A stretch of 64,000 nt of DNA from Posidonia oceanica (taxonomy: Eukaryota > Streptophyta > Magnoliopsida > Alismatales > Posidoniaceae), in assembly GCA_037176725.1 (NCBI GenBank), contig JAZBRS010000049.1, forward strand, positions 14,402,001 to 14,466,000. The letters are read 5' to 3'. A model generated the notes under the pieces. That model was given only the letters and a program-made list of their open reading frames with translations. It was not told where the DNA came from and ran no database searches. Below are positions 22,975 to 33,547 of the stretch, piece by piece. Each line of letters starts with the position of its first letter. The stretch's first letter is position 1. The position numbers and the translations under genes were made by a program.

Positions 22975-23636
22975 CCTCGACCCTGCCAAAGCATGGGTTG
23001 TACCATTTACTAACACCGACGCGATCCCAGACAAGGGGGGACAGACCGACCTGCTTGCCCCACGCTAAAGCAATGGAACAAGAGACTGGTACTGCCCTTC
23101 TCAGACTAAATGAGTGGACTCAGGGATGAGAAGATGCATGCTTTCTAAGATGAACATTCATGCAAAGATGATTTAATGTTTTTTACTTGCGTTTTATTAA
23201 GCCAAAGGGGAAAAATTGCAAGTTTGGCTCTAGTTATGCTTAAGTGTTATTATTTGGCTTTATTTGTAGCTTTTAAATGAAGCCAAAGGGGAAGCAAGCA
23301 TGTCTCTAATATCCTTGGCATGGCATATGCAAAAGGGGAAAGAAACATGGAGTCATGGCATGCAGGCAATCATACAACAAGGCAAAAGGCATGTGCAAGT
23401 GTTGTGAGCATGATGGTGAAAGGAAGCATTCATCACATCAAAAGGCATGTACAGCATGGCATGTGCATGTGGTGGCATAGCATAAGTGTAAAAGCAAGCG
23501 TTCACCACTCAAAAGGCATGTATTATTGTGTCAAGCAAGTATTTAGGCATGGATAAGCATAAAGGCAAGCAGGTAAGGCAAGCACAAGCGAAAAACCATG
23601 CGAGCGAAAAGCGAAAACAAAAGCCGGAGTCTTGCA
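22975..23636 (-). other. Element D leader between PBS and hAT insertion
   Basis: Non-coding. Repeated AAAGGCATGT/AAGCATG words, with clear homology in inverse orientation to 61390-61850 of element E (shared CATGCCTTTTGCCTTGTTGT and the GCATCTTCTCATCCCTGAGT region). Confidence 0.75.
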
Positions 23637-23654
23637 TCCCTAGCAGAGTCGCCA
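23637..23654 (-). other. Element D primer-binding site
   Basis: On the - strand: TGGCGACTCTGCTAGGGA, the TGGCGACTC form common in Tat/Ogre elements and usually attributed to tRNA-Arg. It starts about 9 nt after the inferred LTR end. Confidence 0.8.
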
Positions 23655-23663
23655 CTATCCCTA

Positions 23664-25233
23664 TGACCGTCGCAAACCGCGACGCTGGTTGACTGATACG
23701 GGTGAAAAGAGAGGTCAAGGATGATCAGTGGGTAAATCCATGTTAAAAATTGACAATCAAAGTTGAAATGCCATGATGTAATGATAAATAAGCCAGGGAA
23801 GCAAAATCAGAGCCAAGCGAGTTAAGTAAATGAGAAACGGGGGCTCTGTCCATTGTCTGGTCTCTGTTAAAAATGCACAAGTGATACGCGTATGCAATCT
23901 GCGGTCCCAGTTGCTCCCAGACAGTGGACCATCATCGCCCTAAAAATGGGATGCACACAGTGTAAAACATGAAACTAATGGCATGGAAATCTAAAGGATG
24001 CATCGAGGATTAAAGCCATGCAATCATTTTGTAGAATGGGTGCCTGGGTCGTGAGGTACGTCGGCTTAAAATCTGACCTGGGGTTGCCAGAAACGCGAGA
24101 CAAACACACGGTCCGACCTGACAGTTCGGTGGCCAGACTTCATTGCCAAACCACGTGTCACCGGCGATGCGAAACATGCAAGTGATGATAGGGAAACATG
24201 CAAGGATGTGTGGGCATGCATCGTGCAAGATCAGATGCTAAAAACCAGATGCGGATCAACGGAAAATGCTCTGTTCAAGCTGGTCTGGCTACTGCCAAAA
24301 ACGCGTAGGTAACACGCGATAGCATTACACACAGTAGATTGGCTGCTGGATCAGCGAACTTCATCGCTCGATTCAATCATGCATACCAAAGTAAAACAAG
24401 AAAGCAAGCATGCACAAAGATAGATGGCAAAATAGGGAACACAAGCATGTATTTAAAATGAGAAAACTGGGTCCGGATCTCTCTCCCCACCTCCGCCTCT
24501 CTTCACCGGCAACACACGCGTTCGTCGGCCTTGGGGAAGGCTAGTAGGCTGCGTGACGCTACCACGACGCGTGGAGAGGGTTGAGGGAGGTCGAGGACGG
24601 TCTGAGGATGGAGTGGGAGTTGATTCTCACCTGCGGGAGCCTATGGAGAGGCTCCCCGACGTGAGACGTCAGCAGTCGAGTCGGCCTAGGCTGCAGCGAC
24701 GTGGGAGGCAGCGGCGGTTGCTAGGCGGGGATGAATTGCTCTCGTGGACGTCTGAAGGTCGTGCAGGAGGCGTCCAGGAGGTTGGAGGTGTGGTGGTGTG
24801 GCCTGTTGTGGTCAGCCGGCGGTGATGCGCAGAGGCGACGAAAGTCAAGGTGGAGGTCGTGGGCCAGCATGGGAGCTCAGGACAAAGCTCTGTCAGTTCC
24901 GGCGTATAGGACGCTTAACTGAGCTGCGTCCTACGTAAGACGCTGGCTGACATAGCGTCCAACGCAGGATGCTGTCTGAAGCAGCGTCCAACAGTCCAAA
25001 GAGGATTTTGGAATGTTTTTATGGGATTTTTCAGGGTTGGCTTAGGTTAAGGTTTAGGGTTAGGTTCGAGTAGGCTTCGGTGGGGTTTGGGTCTGGGTTT
25101 TAGTTTAGGGTTAGGGTTTGGTCAAGAGGTCGAGTTTAGGTTTAGCTTGGGGGTGGGGGTTTGCCGTGCCGTGATCCGAGCAAGCTCCTCCGGAAGAAAT
25201 CTGCTGACTAGGCATCAGATTGGGGTGTCTACA
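23664..25233 (-). repeat. Element D 5' LTR
   Basis: The - strand begins TGTAGACACCCCAATCTG at 25233 and ends GACGGTCA at 23664, about 1,570 bp. The start TGTAGACACCCC is shared with the E and F LTRs. The inner end is inferred from PBS spacing because the second LTR is not in the window. The LTR interrupts a - strand DUF7745-like exon of region A. Confidence 0.85.
24904..24992 (-). promoter_or_regulatory. Triple inverted-repeat module in D LTR
   Basis: TAGGACGC-11-GCGTCCTA, then AAGACGC-11-GCGTCCAA, then AGGATGC-11-GCGTCCAAC, head to tail. The arms changed together (TAGG with CCTA). It lies 241-329 nt from the LTR start. Confidence 0.7.
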
Positions 25234-26515
25234 TGCAGCAGAAGGGACAGCTCCATTGTCATGACAGTCGAGTTGAGTGGATAGAGCCGAAAGAACTCAA
25301 GCATCGGGCTCTTCCCGAAAGCATCCTGGCAGAAGTCGAACTGTTGCATCACATGGATTGGGTGGTACTCCACACCCCCAGTGAACCCAGGCAAGACAAT
25401 CAGCTGCATATCGCTGTTGTTGAAGAAAACTGCAAAGGGTTCAGTAGCAGATGGGATGATACGCCAGGTTATCGCATCCTTAGTCAGCCTCTCCAACTTC
25501 TCATATTCCTCGCAGACACCACGGATGGTCTGAGAATGGCCGTTGCGGTAGTAGGTCTCGAAGGCAGAGCTCTATGGGCATAGAACTTCCACTCCCAAAT
25601 GGCCAGCGAGCCAAACCTGGAGACATGTCAGTGGCAGTGAAACAGAACTGCTGAGCATATAGCAACTTTCATGGCATCATACCTATACCAAGGCCCCGCA
25701 GTTGTGGAAGTGGCGATAGCGATGCAGCACGTGGTCCAACCCACAATAAGTCTCGGCCTAGATAATAGGTGCAAAATCTATTTGTCGAGTCACCATGGCC
25801 AGTGCAATCTCAGCAACTTCAATCGCGACTGTCAACCTACCGTGAATGAAGACCAGCTCCCCCAGGAAATGGGTAACAAAACCCTAGAGCCACAGATCGT
25901 CGCTGAGCTCGGCATGCTTTTGAGCCACCTGGTCGAAATACTCTAAGGGCAGCATAGGGGTTGGCCCGTCAGTACAAATCAAGCATTGCCTGTAGTCGAC
26001 CTTTGTGAGGCCAGTCAGTTCATGCAGAGTTGTTGCATAGTAATCACGCCACACGAACACGGTAGGCCCTAGCAGCCTCGACAGGTCGCAAATCCGACTC
26101 ACCTCCTCCAGTGTGCGCATCATCTCTACCTTTCCGAAGTGGAAGATGTAGTGGGCCAACTTCTAGCACAGAGCAGCGGCATAGAGGAGGTGTCAGCTCA
26201 CCTCCACATCAGCTATGTCCAAAACTTTGGAGGAAATGCCCCACAGCCGCAGCCTCTCGCGATCACCGGCAGTGAGATCGTCGATCCACACTGGCAGAGC
26301 GTTAGAGTAATGTACGAGAGTCAACAAAGTTGGGTATCCCTACAAGAAGCAAGAAACAAAGGTTACCATGAGCGTTAGCCATCAGAAACCTTGCAGAAAC
26401 AAGAGCAAAATAGGCCCGATAGGGCATTGTTAGCCGTGGAATGGAGCCTACCCGTCAACGGCAGCAGCTCACACCCGAGCTCGTCAGCGACGAAAAGCCA
26501 AAGGCCCCTCACCAT
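25234..26515 (-). pseudogene. DUF7745/plant-mobile-domain-like gene of region A, truncated by D
   Basis: Two-exon - strand gene. Exon 1 (about 26515-26367) starts MVRGLWLFVADELG and ends at a GTAACC donor. Exon 2 begins after a TTCTTGTAG acceptor near 26340 with GYPTLLTLVHYSNALPVWID. It continues through HYIFHFGKVEMMRTLEEVS, HELTGLTKVDYRQCL, HFLGELVFIHGRLTVAIEVA, AETYCGLDHVLHRYRHFHN, a frameshift, then FAVFFNNSDMQLIVLPGF, EYHPIHVMQQFDFCQ and FFRLYPLNSTV, ending at the D LTR. The order 'early HTFHF-like strand, E-V-x-x-I, late Tyr-His-Pro..Gln-Phe' fits PMD/DUF7745-type proteins. Several stops. Family function is not established; members are spread by retroelements. Confidence 0.6.
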
Positions 26516-26963
26516 TTTTGTGAAAAGGGGCGAAGGGCGTCACAGGAGGCTCTCAAGGATAGGCTGAGGGCACTCGTAGGCGAAGAGGGGTGAGAAATAG
26601 CCTCCCCCAAAAAGAGCAGGTCATGCGAGCAGGGCGTCTACAGTTACAAAGGATCACCGCTGGAAGGCTCCGCGTGAACCTACCGCTTAAACCTTCTGCA
26701 GATTGCTACCGCAGTTTTTACAGAGTCAGTGGTAGAAATCAGCTTGCATTCTCAGGTTCGCCTAACTAGCGCAAATTCTTCAAATACTTGCAAAGAAAGC
26801 CATACACACTTGCAAAACATTCAAAGGCACACAACACAGGTTGTAACACAACAGGTTTTCCTATTTGCAAAACAAAAGAGTAGTTCAAATACATATCACA
26901 GTCAATACAGACATTTTACAGAATGTTATTACATTTCAACTAGAATACAACAGAATGGAACTG

Positions 26964-29307
26964 TTACAAGCGAGTCGAGCTGCTAGTCATCTCCGAGGTC
27001 GTCCTCTGCATCTGAGCCAACACCTTCCCTCTGAGAGTCAAGAACAGTCTAGCAAGCGGCTTTGTGATGCAACTGTCGGGCAATCCTGGCAGAAGTGGCC
27101 TAGGAGCGCGAGGGGCCCGGAGTGGTACTACTCACCCCCCCTGATCCTCTGCATCAGACACATCCTCTACAGTAATGGGGCCCGCTGGACTCGCCATTGA
27201 TCCCAGTGTTTATAGCAGCATAGGGGGCCCCGCCCTGAAACGCAAACATAAGAGCAGTCAGAAGCAACTGTGATATAAATTAAAGTTGCAAATCAAATTC
27301 ATACCTCTCAACACGCCTGCTCCCGCCTCACTTGTTTCTTAAAGAAAAGCAAAAACATCAGAAACAGGATAATATGCATTGGTAGAATTAGAGGGTTAGA
27401 TTGCTTATTTACCTTTGCCTGCCTTAGCCCGGCATAGAAATCAATGAGTTGCTCCTTGAAACCCTACAACAGATTTAAAGCCTGATCAGAACACAGCATG
27501 CAAGGCAGAGACAACATTTGTGGCAGTAGGATGTCGGGTTACCTGAGCCCTGTCCTCAACAAACCACATTGCCCACTGGCTCTCTCGGAGCTCCTTAGAG
27601 AACAGATGCGGCTGTCCCACTTGCTCAAACCACTCGAGGTACTCCTCTTGGCTGACCTTGCGAAGGGCGAACCAACTCGTGACGGTCAGGGCAGCAGCAG
27701 TAGTCATCTGAGCCGCAGCATGAGTCATGGCCGGTGACTCCATGTCCTCTGGAGGGGGAGCTAGAATACAGAACTCGCCTGTGAACTGGTGACGGACGCG
27801 TCCTAGGAGATAATACGCAAACCGTTTTAAACAGAAGAATTTGGTTTGTGTCTGCCTCAACCTTCGAGCAGAGTTCAGCGGTGCCCAGTCCAGCCCCTCG
27901 TAGCGCTCGAAGGGGCGTAGCTCCACTTGCGAACAAGGACAACAATTAAGCATCAGCACAGTCTATCTGAGCAATTCATTTTTGCAGAAGAAAGAAAAGA
28001 AACTGGCATCAGGCTTACCTCATCCGAGCCCACCAAATCCAAAAGGTATCTATAGGCCTCGTAACTATATACCCCCGATGCAGCACAGTGGTCAGGCTCA
28101 CACCACTGTCGGGGCAGAGGCAGGAGCTCGGGGCGAAGGTGGAAGAAGTAGTTCCCCCACCAGACATGCTCGATGGCCTAGTACTGCCAAACAAGAAACC
28201 ACATAGTTAGTACAACATTTAAACATACAGAATATAAACAAACAGGCAAAGTACAAACAGGCCAGTTCAAAACACTTACCGTCAGTAGAGGATATAGGAC
28301 AACATACGAACGTAGGTTCTTCCAAACCACGTCATCCAGCCCGCAGAGGAGGTCGGCCTAGCTCGTGCCACCCTAGTCGTACCGATCAAGTTGATCAATG
28401 TCTGCAATATACATCAGCCAATCCACGTGAACGTAGTAGCCAGATGTGTTGCAAAAGATCAGCTCGAGCAACTCGAGTAGGAAATGGCACAAGAAAAAAC
28501 CCGCCTCCCTCAAGTCGAGTGCAGGGTCAGGCCAGAACTGCACCCACTCCCTCAACCATACTAATCTGAAGTTGTAGGTGGAGCGGGTCAGGTCAGGAGC
28601 TTTTCTCCCCAGCAGCTGTGGCACTTTGGAAAAACCTTGCGTGATCTTTCTGACTATCGGCTCCCCACCGAAACTCAAGCCGGCCAACAATGCCCAGTGC
28701 TCGGGCAGCACAATCATCTTGCCATAAGGAAAGTGGAAGGTGTACGTCTCGAATCTCCAATGCTCCCTTAGGGCTCGAAAGAACTGGTAATGCCTGTAAA
28801 TAGTTGGGATCCGCAAAAAACTCCCGAACGGGCTATGATGTAACACGAAATCCTTGAGAAACTCCAGTAAGCACCGAAAGTGGGCCAGCATGGGTGCCCA
28901 ACAGCACTGCATCACCCTCCCAGCCTCGCCATCCTAGCAGTAGAGATCACAAAGACAAAGTTAGTGGACTGACATGTAATTAGAGCAGGTAAACTAGCAA
29001 CAAAAAGAATTGACTTACCTCAAAATCGTCACGATCATAGATATGCTCCCCGCTGAGCAAATGGCCGAGGTAGTTCCTAGCCTCATGCCAAAGACAAAAG
29101 GTTAGGGCTAAACTTCAATTTTAACAGAACAGAAACAGAAATAGTAAGACTGAAGCAGAAAATTAAACATACCTCTCTGGGAACTGCAGGTGCAAGACTA
29201 ACTGAGGGCTCCCGAGAACCTCACGAGCCAGAGGCACCGCGAGACACCCTGGACCTCGAGGCTCCCCAGCTTAGAGTCCGTGAACTTGAGGCACTCCCGC
29301 TCGCCAT
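26964..29307 (-). pseudogene. Plant-mobile-domain (PMD) gene of region A, multi-exon
   Basis: Exons with GT-AG borders on the - strand: 29307-29173 (MASGSASSSRTLSWG, one TGA where CGA is expected; donor GTATGT), 29081-29019 (NYLGHLLSGEHIYDRDDFE; donor GTAAGT), 28933-28280 (CCWAPMLAHFRCLLEFLKDF ... FETYTFHFPYGKMIVLPEH ... LAGLSFGGEPIV ... SGYYVHVDWLMYIADID), 28183-28019 (RPELLPLPRQWCEPDH ... YRYLLDLVGSDE), 27925-27543 (LRPFERYEGLDWAPLN ... EDMESPAMTHAAAQMT), 27463-27413, 27329-27307 and 27234-26964 (Ser/Pro-rich tail). THTFHF-type strand and GL-x-x-x-G-x-P-I mark the aminotransferase-like PMD family. Two TAG stops in exon 3 and one in exon 4 break it. Its spliced structure is clear though it is probably dead. 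Confidence 0.7.
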
Positions 29308-29939
29308 CCGGGAACCCACACTAGCAAACTCTGAGTTCGTCTACTGGATAAAAGCAAATTCAGGGCATATTTCAAGACTCAATGAAAACAGGAGCATACA
29401 AGCATTATTCGTTGCAGTAGCAGTAAATGGGATAAAATCCTCAAGCATATTATACAGGCAAAATTCTAGAAGGGAGGCCGTACATAAACAGGCATGTCAA
29501 ATTACATCACAATGCGGCCAACTCGGTTAAAGCACAATAGTAGCACCAAATGAAGAGCCAGGGCTACAAACACACAAAGACAACCACTCTTCGTACATGG
29601 CATACAAAACAGTACAGAAACAGTGATGAATGGCTAACGGAGTATGATCAGGCAGCAACATTACTAAGCCAAGCATTTAAACATGGTTTATGCAAAAATA
29701 AATCACAATCAAAATCAGGCTTATTAACCAAAAATCAAGGCACATCATTTGGCAGTTGAGTATTGATCCAAGCATTGCAAATCAATCAAAAATGAAAAAA
29801 AAAAACAAAACAGAGCAACACATGCTGGCCGAACCACTGCATTGCCGCCGGCCAGAGCTTACCGGTCGGACCACCCAATCCCTAGCCATGCTGCGCCGAG
29901 CCACTGCCGGCTAGAGCCCTCACGACCCAAGCCAACCAC
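29308..29939. other. Upstream region of the A PMD gene, left of element B
   Basis: No coding domain. It ends in a GCC/GAGCC-rich stretch (29825-29939) that continues in kind on the other side of element B at 57678, supporting B as an insertion here. The flanking 5-mers are ACCAC and GCCAC. Confidence 0.6.
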
Positions 29940-30164
29940 TGTAGATACCCCGTTTTGGCACTCCCTTCATGTTAGGATAGTCCCTTGCATTAGATCGCTC
30001 TTAGAGGCCCTGCATCCATTTCTGAATCTCGCTTGAGCTAAATGTCCCTCTCAAATTCAAAATGCTATACCTTTTAAGCCCCAAATGCTGGCAACCTGAG
30101 TGTTCTTCACGTCTTGACCAAATTTGAAAGGCAAACTGATTAAGGGTGTTGTCCGCTGAATTGA

Positions 30165-30235
30165 CCGTGTACAACGTTGGCCATTGGTTTTCCAGTGGCT
30201 AACGTTGGCCGCTGGCTTTGCAGCGTCCAACGTGG
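30165..30235 (+). promoter_or_regulatory. Inverted-repeat module 1, B 5' LTR
   Basis: GTTGGCC-ATTGG-TTTT-CCAGT-GGCTAAC followed by GTTGGCCGCTGG-CTTTG-CAGCGTCCAAC. Offset 225-295 nt from the LTR start. Confidence 0.7.
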
Positions 30236-30402
30236 CAACCCAGTCAGCCAAAGCTTTCCATATTTGGCCTAATCCAAAAATTGTGTTTTTACCATCTTTA
30301 GAACCTGTTGACCGGTCAAAGCCATCAAACCCGAGTTTAATCGCACTTAAGAATTCCTTAATTGGAGAATCTTCTCTGATCCTGGCAGTTATGCCTCGGA
30401 GG

Positions 30403-30460
30403 TCGTTATACGCGAGTTCTCTCGCTTATAACGTTATACGCTGGTTTTCCAGCGTATAAC
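30403..30460 (+). promoter_or_regulatory. Inverted-repeat module 2, B 5' LTR
   Basis: GTTATACGC-10-GCTTATAAC followed directly by GTTATACGCTGG-TTTT-CCAGCGTATAAC, the latter a perfect 12-bp stem. It sits about 65 nt upstream of the TATA-like site. Confidence 0.75.
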
Positions 30461-31369
30461 ACCTCTGAAACAGGAAACTCTGCTGACTTGGCATTTGTGT
30501 CCTTTTTTGTTCTTCCCTTGCTTCTATAAAAGCATAGGTACCCCCATAGTGTTCAAAGTCGGATTTGGAGAGAGGAAAAGAGCTAAGAAGCTTTTGGAAT
30601 TCACATACTCTTGAGATTAAAAATCTTAGAGAAGTGAGCTCCTCAAGATCTTAGAGCGAAAAGAGAAGTTTTTTTTTTTGAAAGAAAAGAGTCTGAGAGC
30701 TAGCTAGAGGATCCTTTTGTTGTTGTTGGCTTCATGCTAACACGGTTTGCACCTTGTGCATAGACAAAGGGAACTCTGTTTCATACATTTCTTCCTTTAT
30801 TTCTGTCGTTATTTGTTTAATTCCATAGCATAGTCAAGCATTTTTTTTTATTCCAAGATCATGTACTGTTAACTAGGCATACATCTCTTTCATTTGCAAC
30901 CGGGGGGATCAAACCCCTTGGGTACGTATTTCATCACGTTTCCTTTGCTTTCTTTTTTACTAATTCTAGATAGATTGCTACACATATTAATCCACTTCTA
31001 TATTGTCTTGCTTTTGCTTTGCTAATGTTTGTCATACAAGGAGGAAGAAGGAAGAAAGAACTTACCAAGCACGGGCACCCTTGGGCAATGCTGGCGTTGT
31101 CCCAAGGTAGCTGAACCCGCAACCACATTACATCTCGCCAAAGGCATCTCAAGGGCTAGCGAAAGCGAACCGAGAGTGGCGATCACACCGATTCCATCAC
31201 ACGTGGAGTGATGGAGTCGGATACAAAGAAGGGGAACCTCGAGGAAGAGAAGATAGGGCGAGCAAAAGAGGGAGCCAAAAGAGGCATTCTTCGTCCCCAG
31301 GAACCATCCATCTTGCCATCACTTTCATCACCATCTTCTCCTCCCTCACCCAAAATCCCATATCCACAG

Positions 31370-31390
31370 TTTGGCGATCACGGTAGGACG
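31370..31390 (+). other. Element B primer-binding site
   Basis: Directly after the LTR: TTTGGCGATCACGGTAGGA. The TGGCGA start is Tat-like; the tRNA cannot be assigned by eye. Confidence 0.55.
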
Positions 31391-31660
31391 GCTAAAAGTG
31401 CCCCCGTGCAAGGTAAGTAATCCTTTCTTTCTTTTTCCTCCTTCACTAACAGACATTCTTAGTTTAATTTTAGTTTCTTATTTTCTCGTATAATTTAGAA
31501 AAGTGACGAAATTCCTCATAGTGTTTTGAGGCGTCGTGATTCTCTTTTGGTTTGTTTTCTTCGTGTCATTAACTGAAATCACCTCCCCCTTTTCTCTGGA
31601 TTCTCGGGCGTGGGGGTGATCTGTAAAAAATAACTGTTTTTCTGAAAAAATACTGTTAGT

Positions 31661-31719
31661 ACGTTATACGCGTGATCTAGCGCGTCTAACATTGGACGCT
31701 ACAATATCCGCGTCTAACG
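31661..31719 (+). promoter_or_regulatory. Inverted-repeat module, B leader a
   Basis: GTTATACGC-10-GCGTCTAAC then ATTGGACGC-10-GCGTCTAAC. Confidence 0.6.
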
Positions 31720-32427
31720 ACAACTGAACAGGAACCCCTCTTTTTTAAAATTTCTTTAGTTTTCTTTGTTATAACTGGCCCAAAGGACTGAGGTGTGAGG
31801 TGATCGGCTCTGCCGTAGGGACCAGAACTCCAGTTCCTTTGGGTGCTTTGCAAAAAAATTAACAAAAAAAAATCACATCTTTTTGTATGACTTGCATGGC
31901 CCTCGTTGGGAACTAAATTGTTTGTGTCATTCCTTGGGTTATATAAGCAACCATCTAGGTCCCAAGCACCTCTATTGCAAGGGGCTTAGAAAAGGTACTT
32001 GTATTATCATTGTCTTTTGCTAGGGGTCCTCCTTCTTCCTTGGTCTTTTAGTGAAAGATAATTAGAACCTCAAGCCTTGACTTGTATTCCTCCCTCCCCC
32101 TTTCGGTGGTTTGTTTATTTCTTTGTGTATACATACGTGAGTGACCCGATCAATCCCGGGTACGCTGGGCTCTACCTCTACGGGGTAAGGACCTAAGTGT
32201 ATTAAGACTCCCCCTAGCATCCACAGGAGTTGAGGTAGGGGATAGTACCAATCATATTCACCCATCTTGTGAGGAGCCTTAGAAAATCCGAAAAAAAAAG
32301 CCATACCTAAGCCTTAAGGGACCTAGAGAGCTACAGCAGGTTTAAAACACTAATCTCAAAGTGAAAACCAAAATTAAAATCTTAAATCGCTGTTTGAAAG
32401 TGTTGCTGTGCAGTTCTCTGAAACAGG

Positions 32428-32485
32428 GCGTTGGCCGCTAACATCGCTGCGTATAACGTTGTATGCAGCAGATTAAGCGTCTAAC
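32428..32485 (+). promoter_or_regulatory. Inverted-repeat module, B leader b
   Basis: GTTGGCCGC-10-GCGTATAAC then GTTGTATGC-10-GCGTCTAAC. Arms are partly mismatched but layout and spacing are the same. Confidence 0.55.
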
Positions 32486-32664
32486 GCATTCTCTGTGTGG
32501 CTGTTATACTTTAACTCCTTGGTGTGACTTGTTTGGCAGGGAAGACTCTGAAAAACCCAAACAGTAACAATATCAGTTAGGGAAAACTCTGTTTATTTTT
32601 ACTTTCTTTTTTTAGGAACCTGTATTAAAATTCTTGTAATTTCCCTTTCTTCGCACTTGTAATC

Positions 32665-32840
32665 CTTAAAAAAAAAAACAAAAAAAAGGGAAAAGAAGAA
32701 AAGCAAAAAAAGAGAAAAAGCAGAAAAAGAAAAAAAAAAGGGAAAAGGAAAAAATCATCAAAAAAAAAAAGAAAAGCAAAAATCTGAAAAAAAAAGAGAG
32801 AGTGAAAGGCTGAGAAAAGAAAGAGAAGACAAGAAAAGAG
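32665..32840 (+). repeat. Purine-rich (A/AG) low-complexity block
   Basis: Almost pure AAAAAG/GAAAAG repeats. Opposite-strand frames here are phenylalanine-rich artefacts. Confidence 0.9.
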
Positions 32841-32862
32841 TTGGAGGAAATATAACTGGGGA

Positions 32863-32923
32863 CGTTGAACGCCCGACATCTTGCGTCCAATGTTATACGC
32901 CTTACACTGAGGCATATTACGCC
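32863..32923 (+). promoter_or_regulatory. Inverted-repeat module upstream of B gag
   Basis: GTTGAACGC-10-GCGTCCAAT then GTTATACGC-10-GGCATATTACGC. It ends about 170 nt before the first gag Met. Confidence 0.55.
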
Positions 32924-32969
32924 CTGAAGCCAATTCTCATTATCAAAAGCTGCAGCAATGATGAATTAA

Positions 32970-33544
32970 ATCCATGAAGCTGATCAGCCGGAAAGAGAGA
33001 GGTCAGACTCCGCAAGTACCTCGGGAGAGGAGCCTACAATCTACCACCCAATCACTGGAGAAGTTTTAGATCTGGATTCAATCCAGTACAAAGCCATGTA
33101 CCAGTTCTTAAACGAAGAGACATCTGCCCAAACGAGGCCATGTCTAAACAATCTCCAGCAGCCACCCCACCTCGGTGAAGGACAACTAAGGCCAGTTGCT
33201 GACCATCCCCTTGAAGATCTATACCAGGGACTAGATGGCAACCCACCGCCGAATACAAACCACCCAATACAGGGCACAGTGCTCAACGGAGCATATAACT
33301 CAAGGGCCAACCCCTTGATTCAGGAACATAATTACATGCCACATGGCGAGTACAAGGAAGGAGTCTATCTGAGACATCCTCGACCACCCCCGACAGACAA
33401 TCAGCCTCTGCCGGATCATCATTATCACCAGGAATCTCCCCCGCGATACGAGCAAGTCACGCCTCAACATTTCTGCAACAGCTACCTCCATCAGCAGCAG
33501 AGTCCTTCAATTCACATGTCCCGACCCCATCAGCTGGGATAACA
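32970..33544 (+). pseudogene. Element B gag, N-terminal segment
   Basis: Open from a stop near 32965; first in-frame Met at 33096 (MYQFLNEETSAQTRP). The codons just upstream (EEPTIYHPITGEVLDLDS) also look like protein, so the true start may be a lost Met further left. The segment is Pro/His/Gln-rich without a known fold and ends at a stop at 33540-33542, six bases before the capsid frame Met at 33548, which is in a different frame. Confidence 0.65.
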
Positions 33545-33547
33545 AAT

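Larger units (their letters stand above)
4556..25233 (-). mobile_element. Element D: Tat-type Ty3/gypsy element, 5' part, interrupted three times
   Basis: Read on the - strand: 5' LTR (25233-23664), primer-binding site (23654-23637), long leader, then gag in three pieces (15979-15243, 7955-7229, 5556-4877) and a proline-rich tail to about 4556. No protease, RT or integrase is found to the left. D is therefore either a gag-only, non-autonomous element or has lost pol. Two insertions lie in gag and one in the leader. The same gag family occurs in element E on the opposite strand. The left limit is uncertain and may extend to 2035. Confidence 0.8.
29940..31368 (+). repeat. Element B 5' LTR
   Basis: Starts TGTAGATACCCCGTTTTGGC and ends CCCATATCCACA. 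Contains a CTTCTATAAAAGCATAGGT TATA-box-like site at 30520-30540 with transcription likely starting just after it. Two inverted-repeat modules lie upstream of it, and a PBS-like TGGCGATCACACCG lies at 31177, 191 nt before the LTR end. Confidence 0.95.
31391..32969 (+). other. Element B leader, no gene
   Basis: 1.6 kb between PBS and gag. Holds a strong splice-donor-like AG/GTAAGTAA at 31411-31420, a possible acceptor CTGCAG/C near 32956, inverted-repeat modules at 31661-31719, 32428-32485 and 32863-32923, and a purine-rich block at 32665-32840. No coding domain. Confidence 0.65.

Noticed and set aside
25020..25140. Telomere-like GGTTTAGGG/GGTTAGGG words
   Set aside because: Only a few irregular copies in a G/T-rich part of the D LTR; not a run of the plant TTTAGGG repeat.
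32625..32933. Phenylalanine-rich 'membrane protein' frames
   Set aside because: Translation of a purine homopolymer block on the opposite strand.
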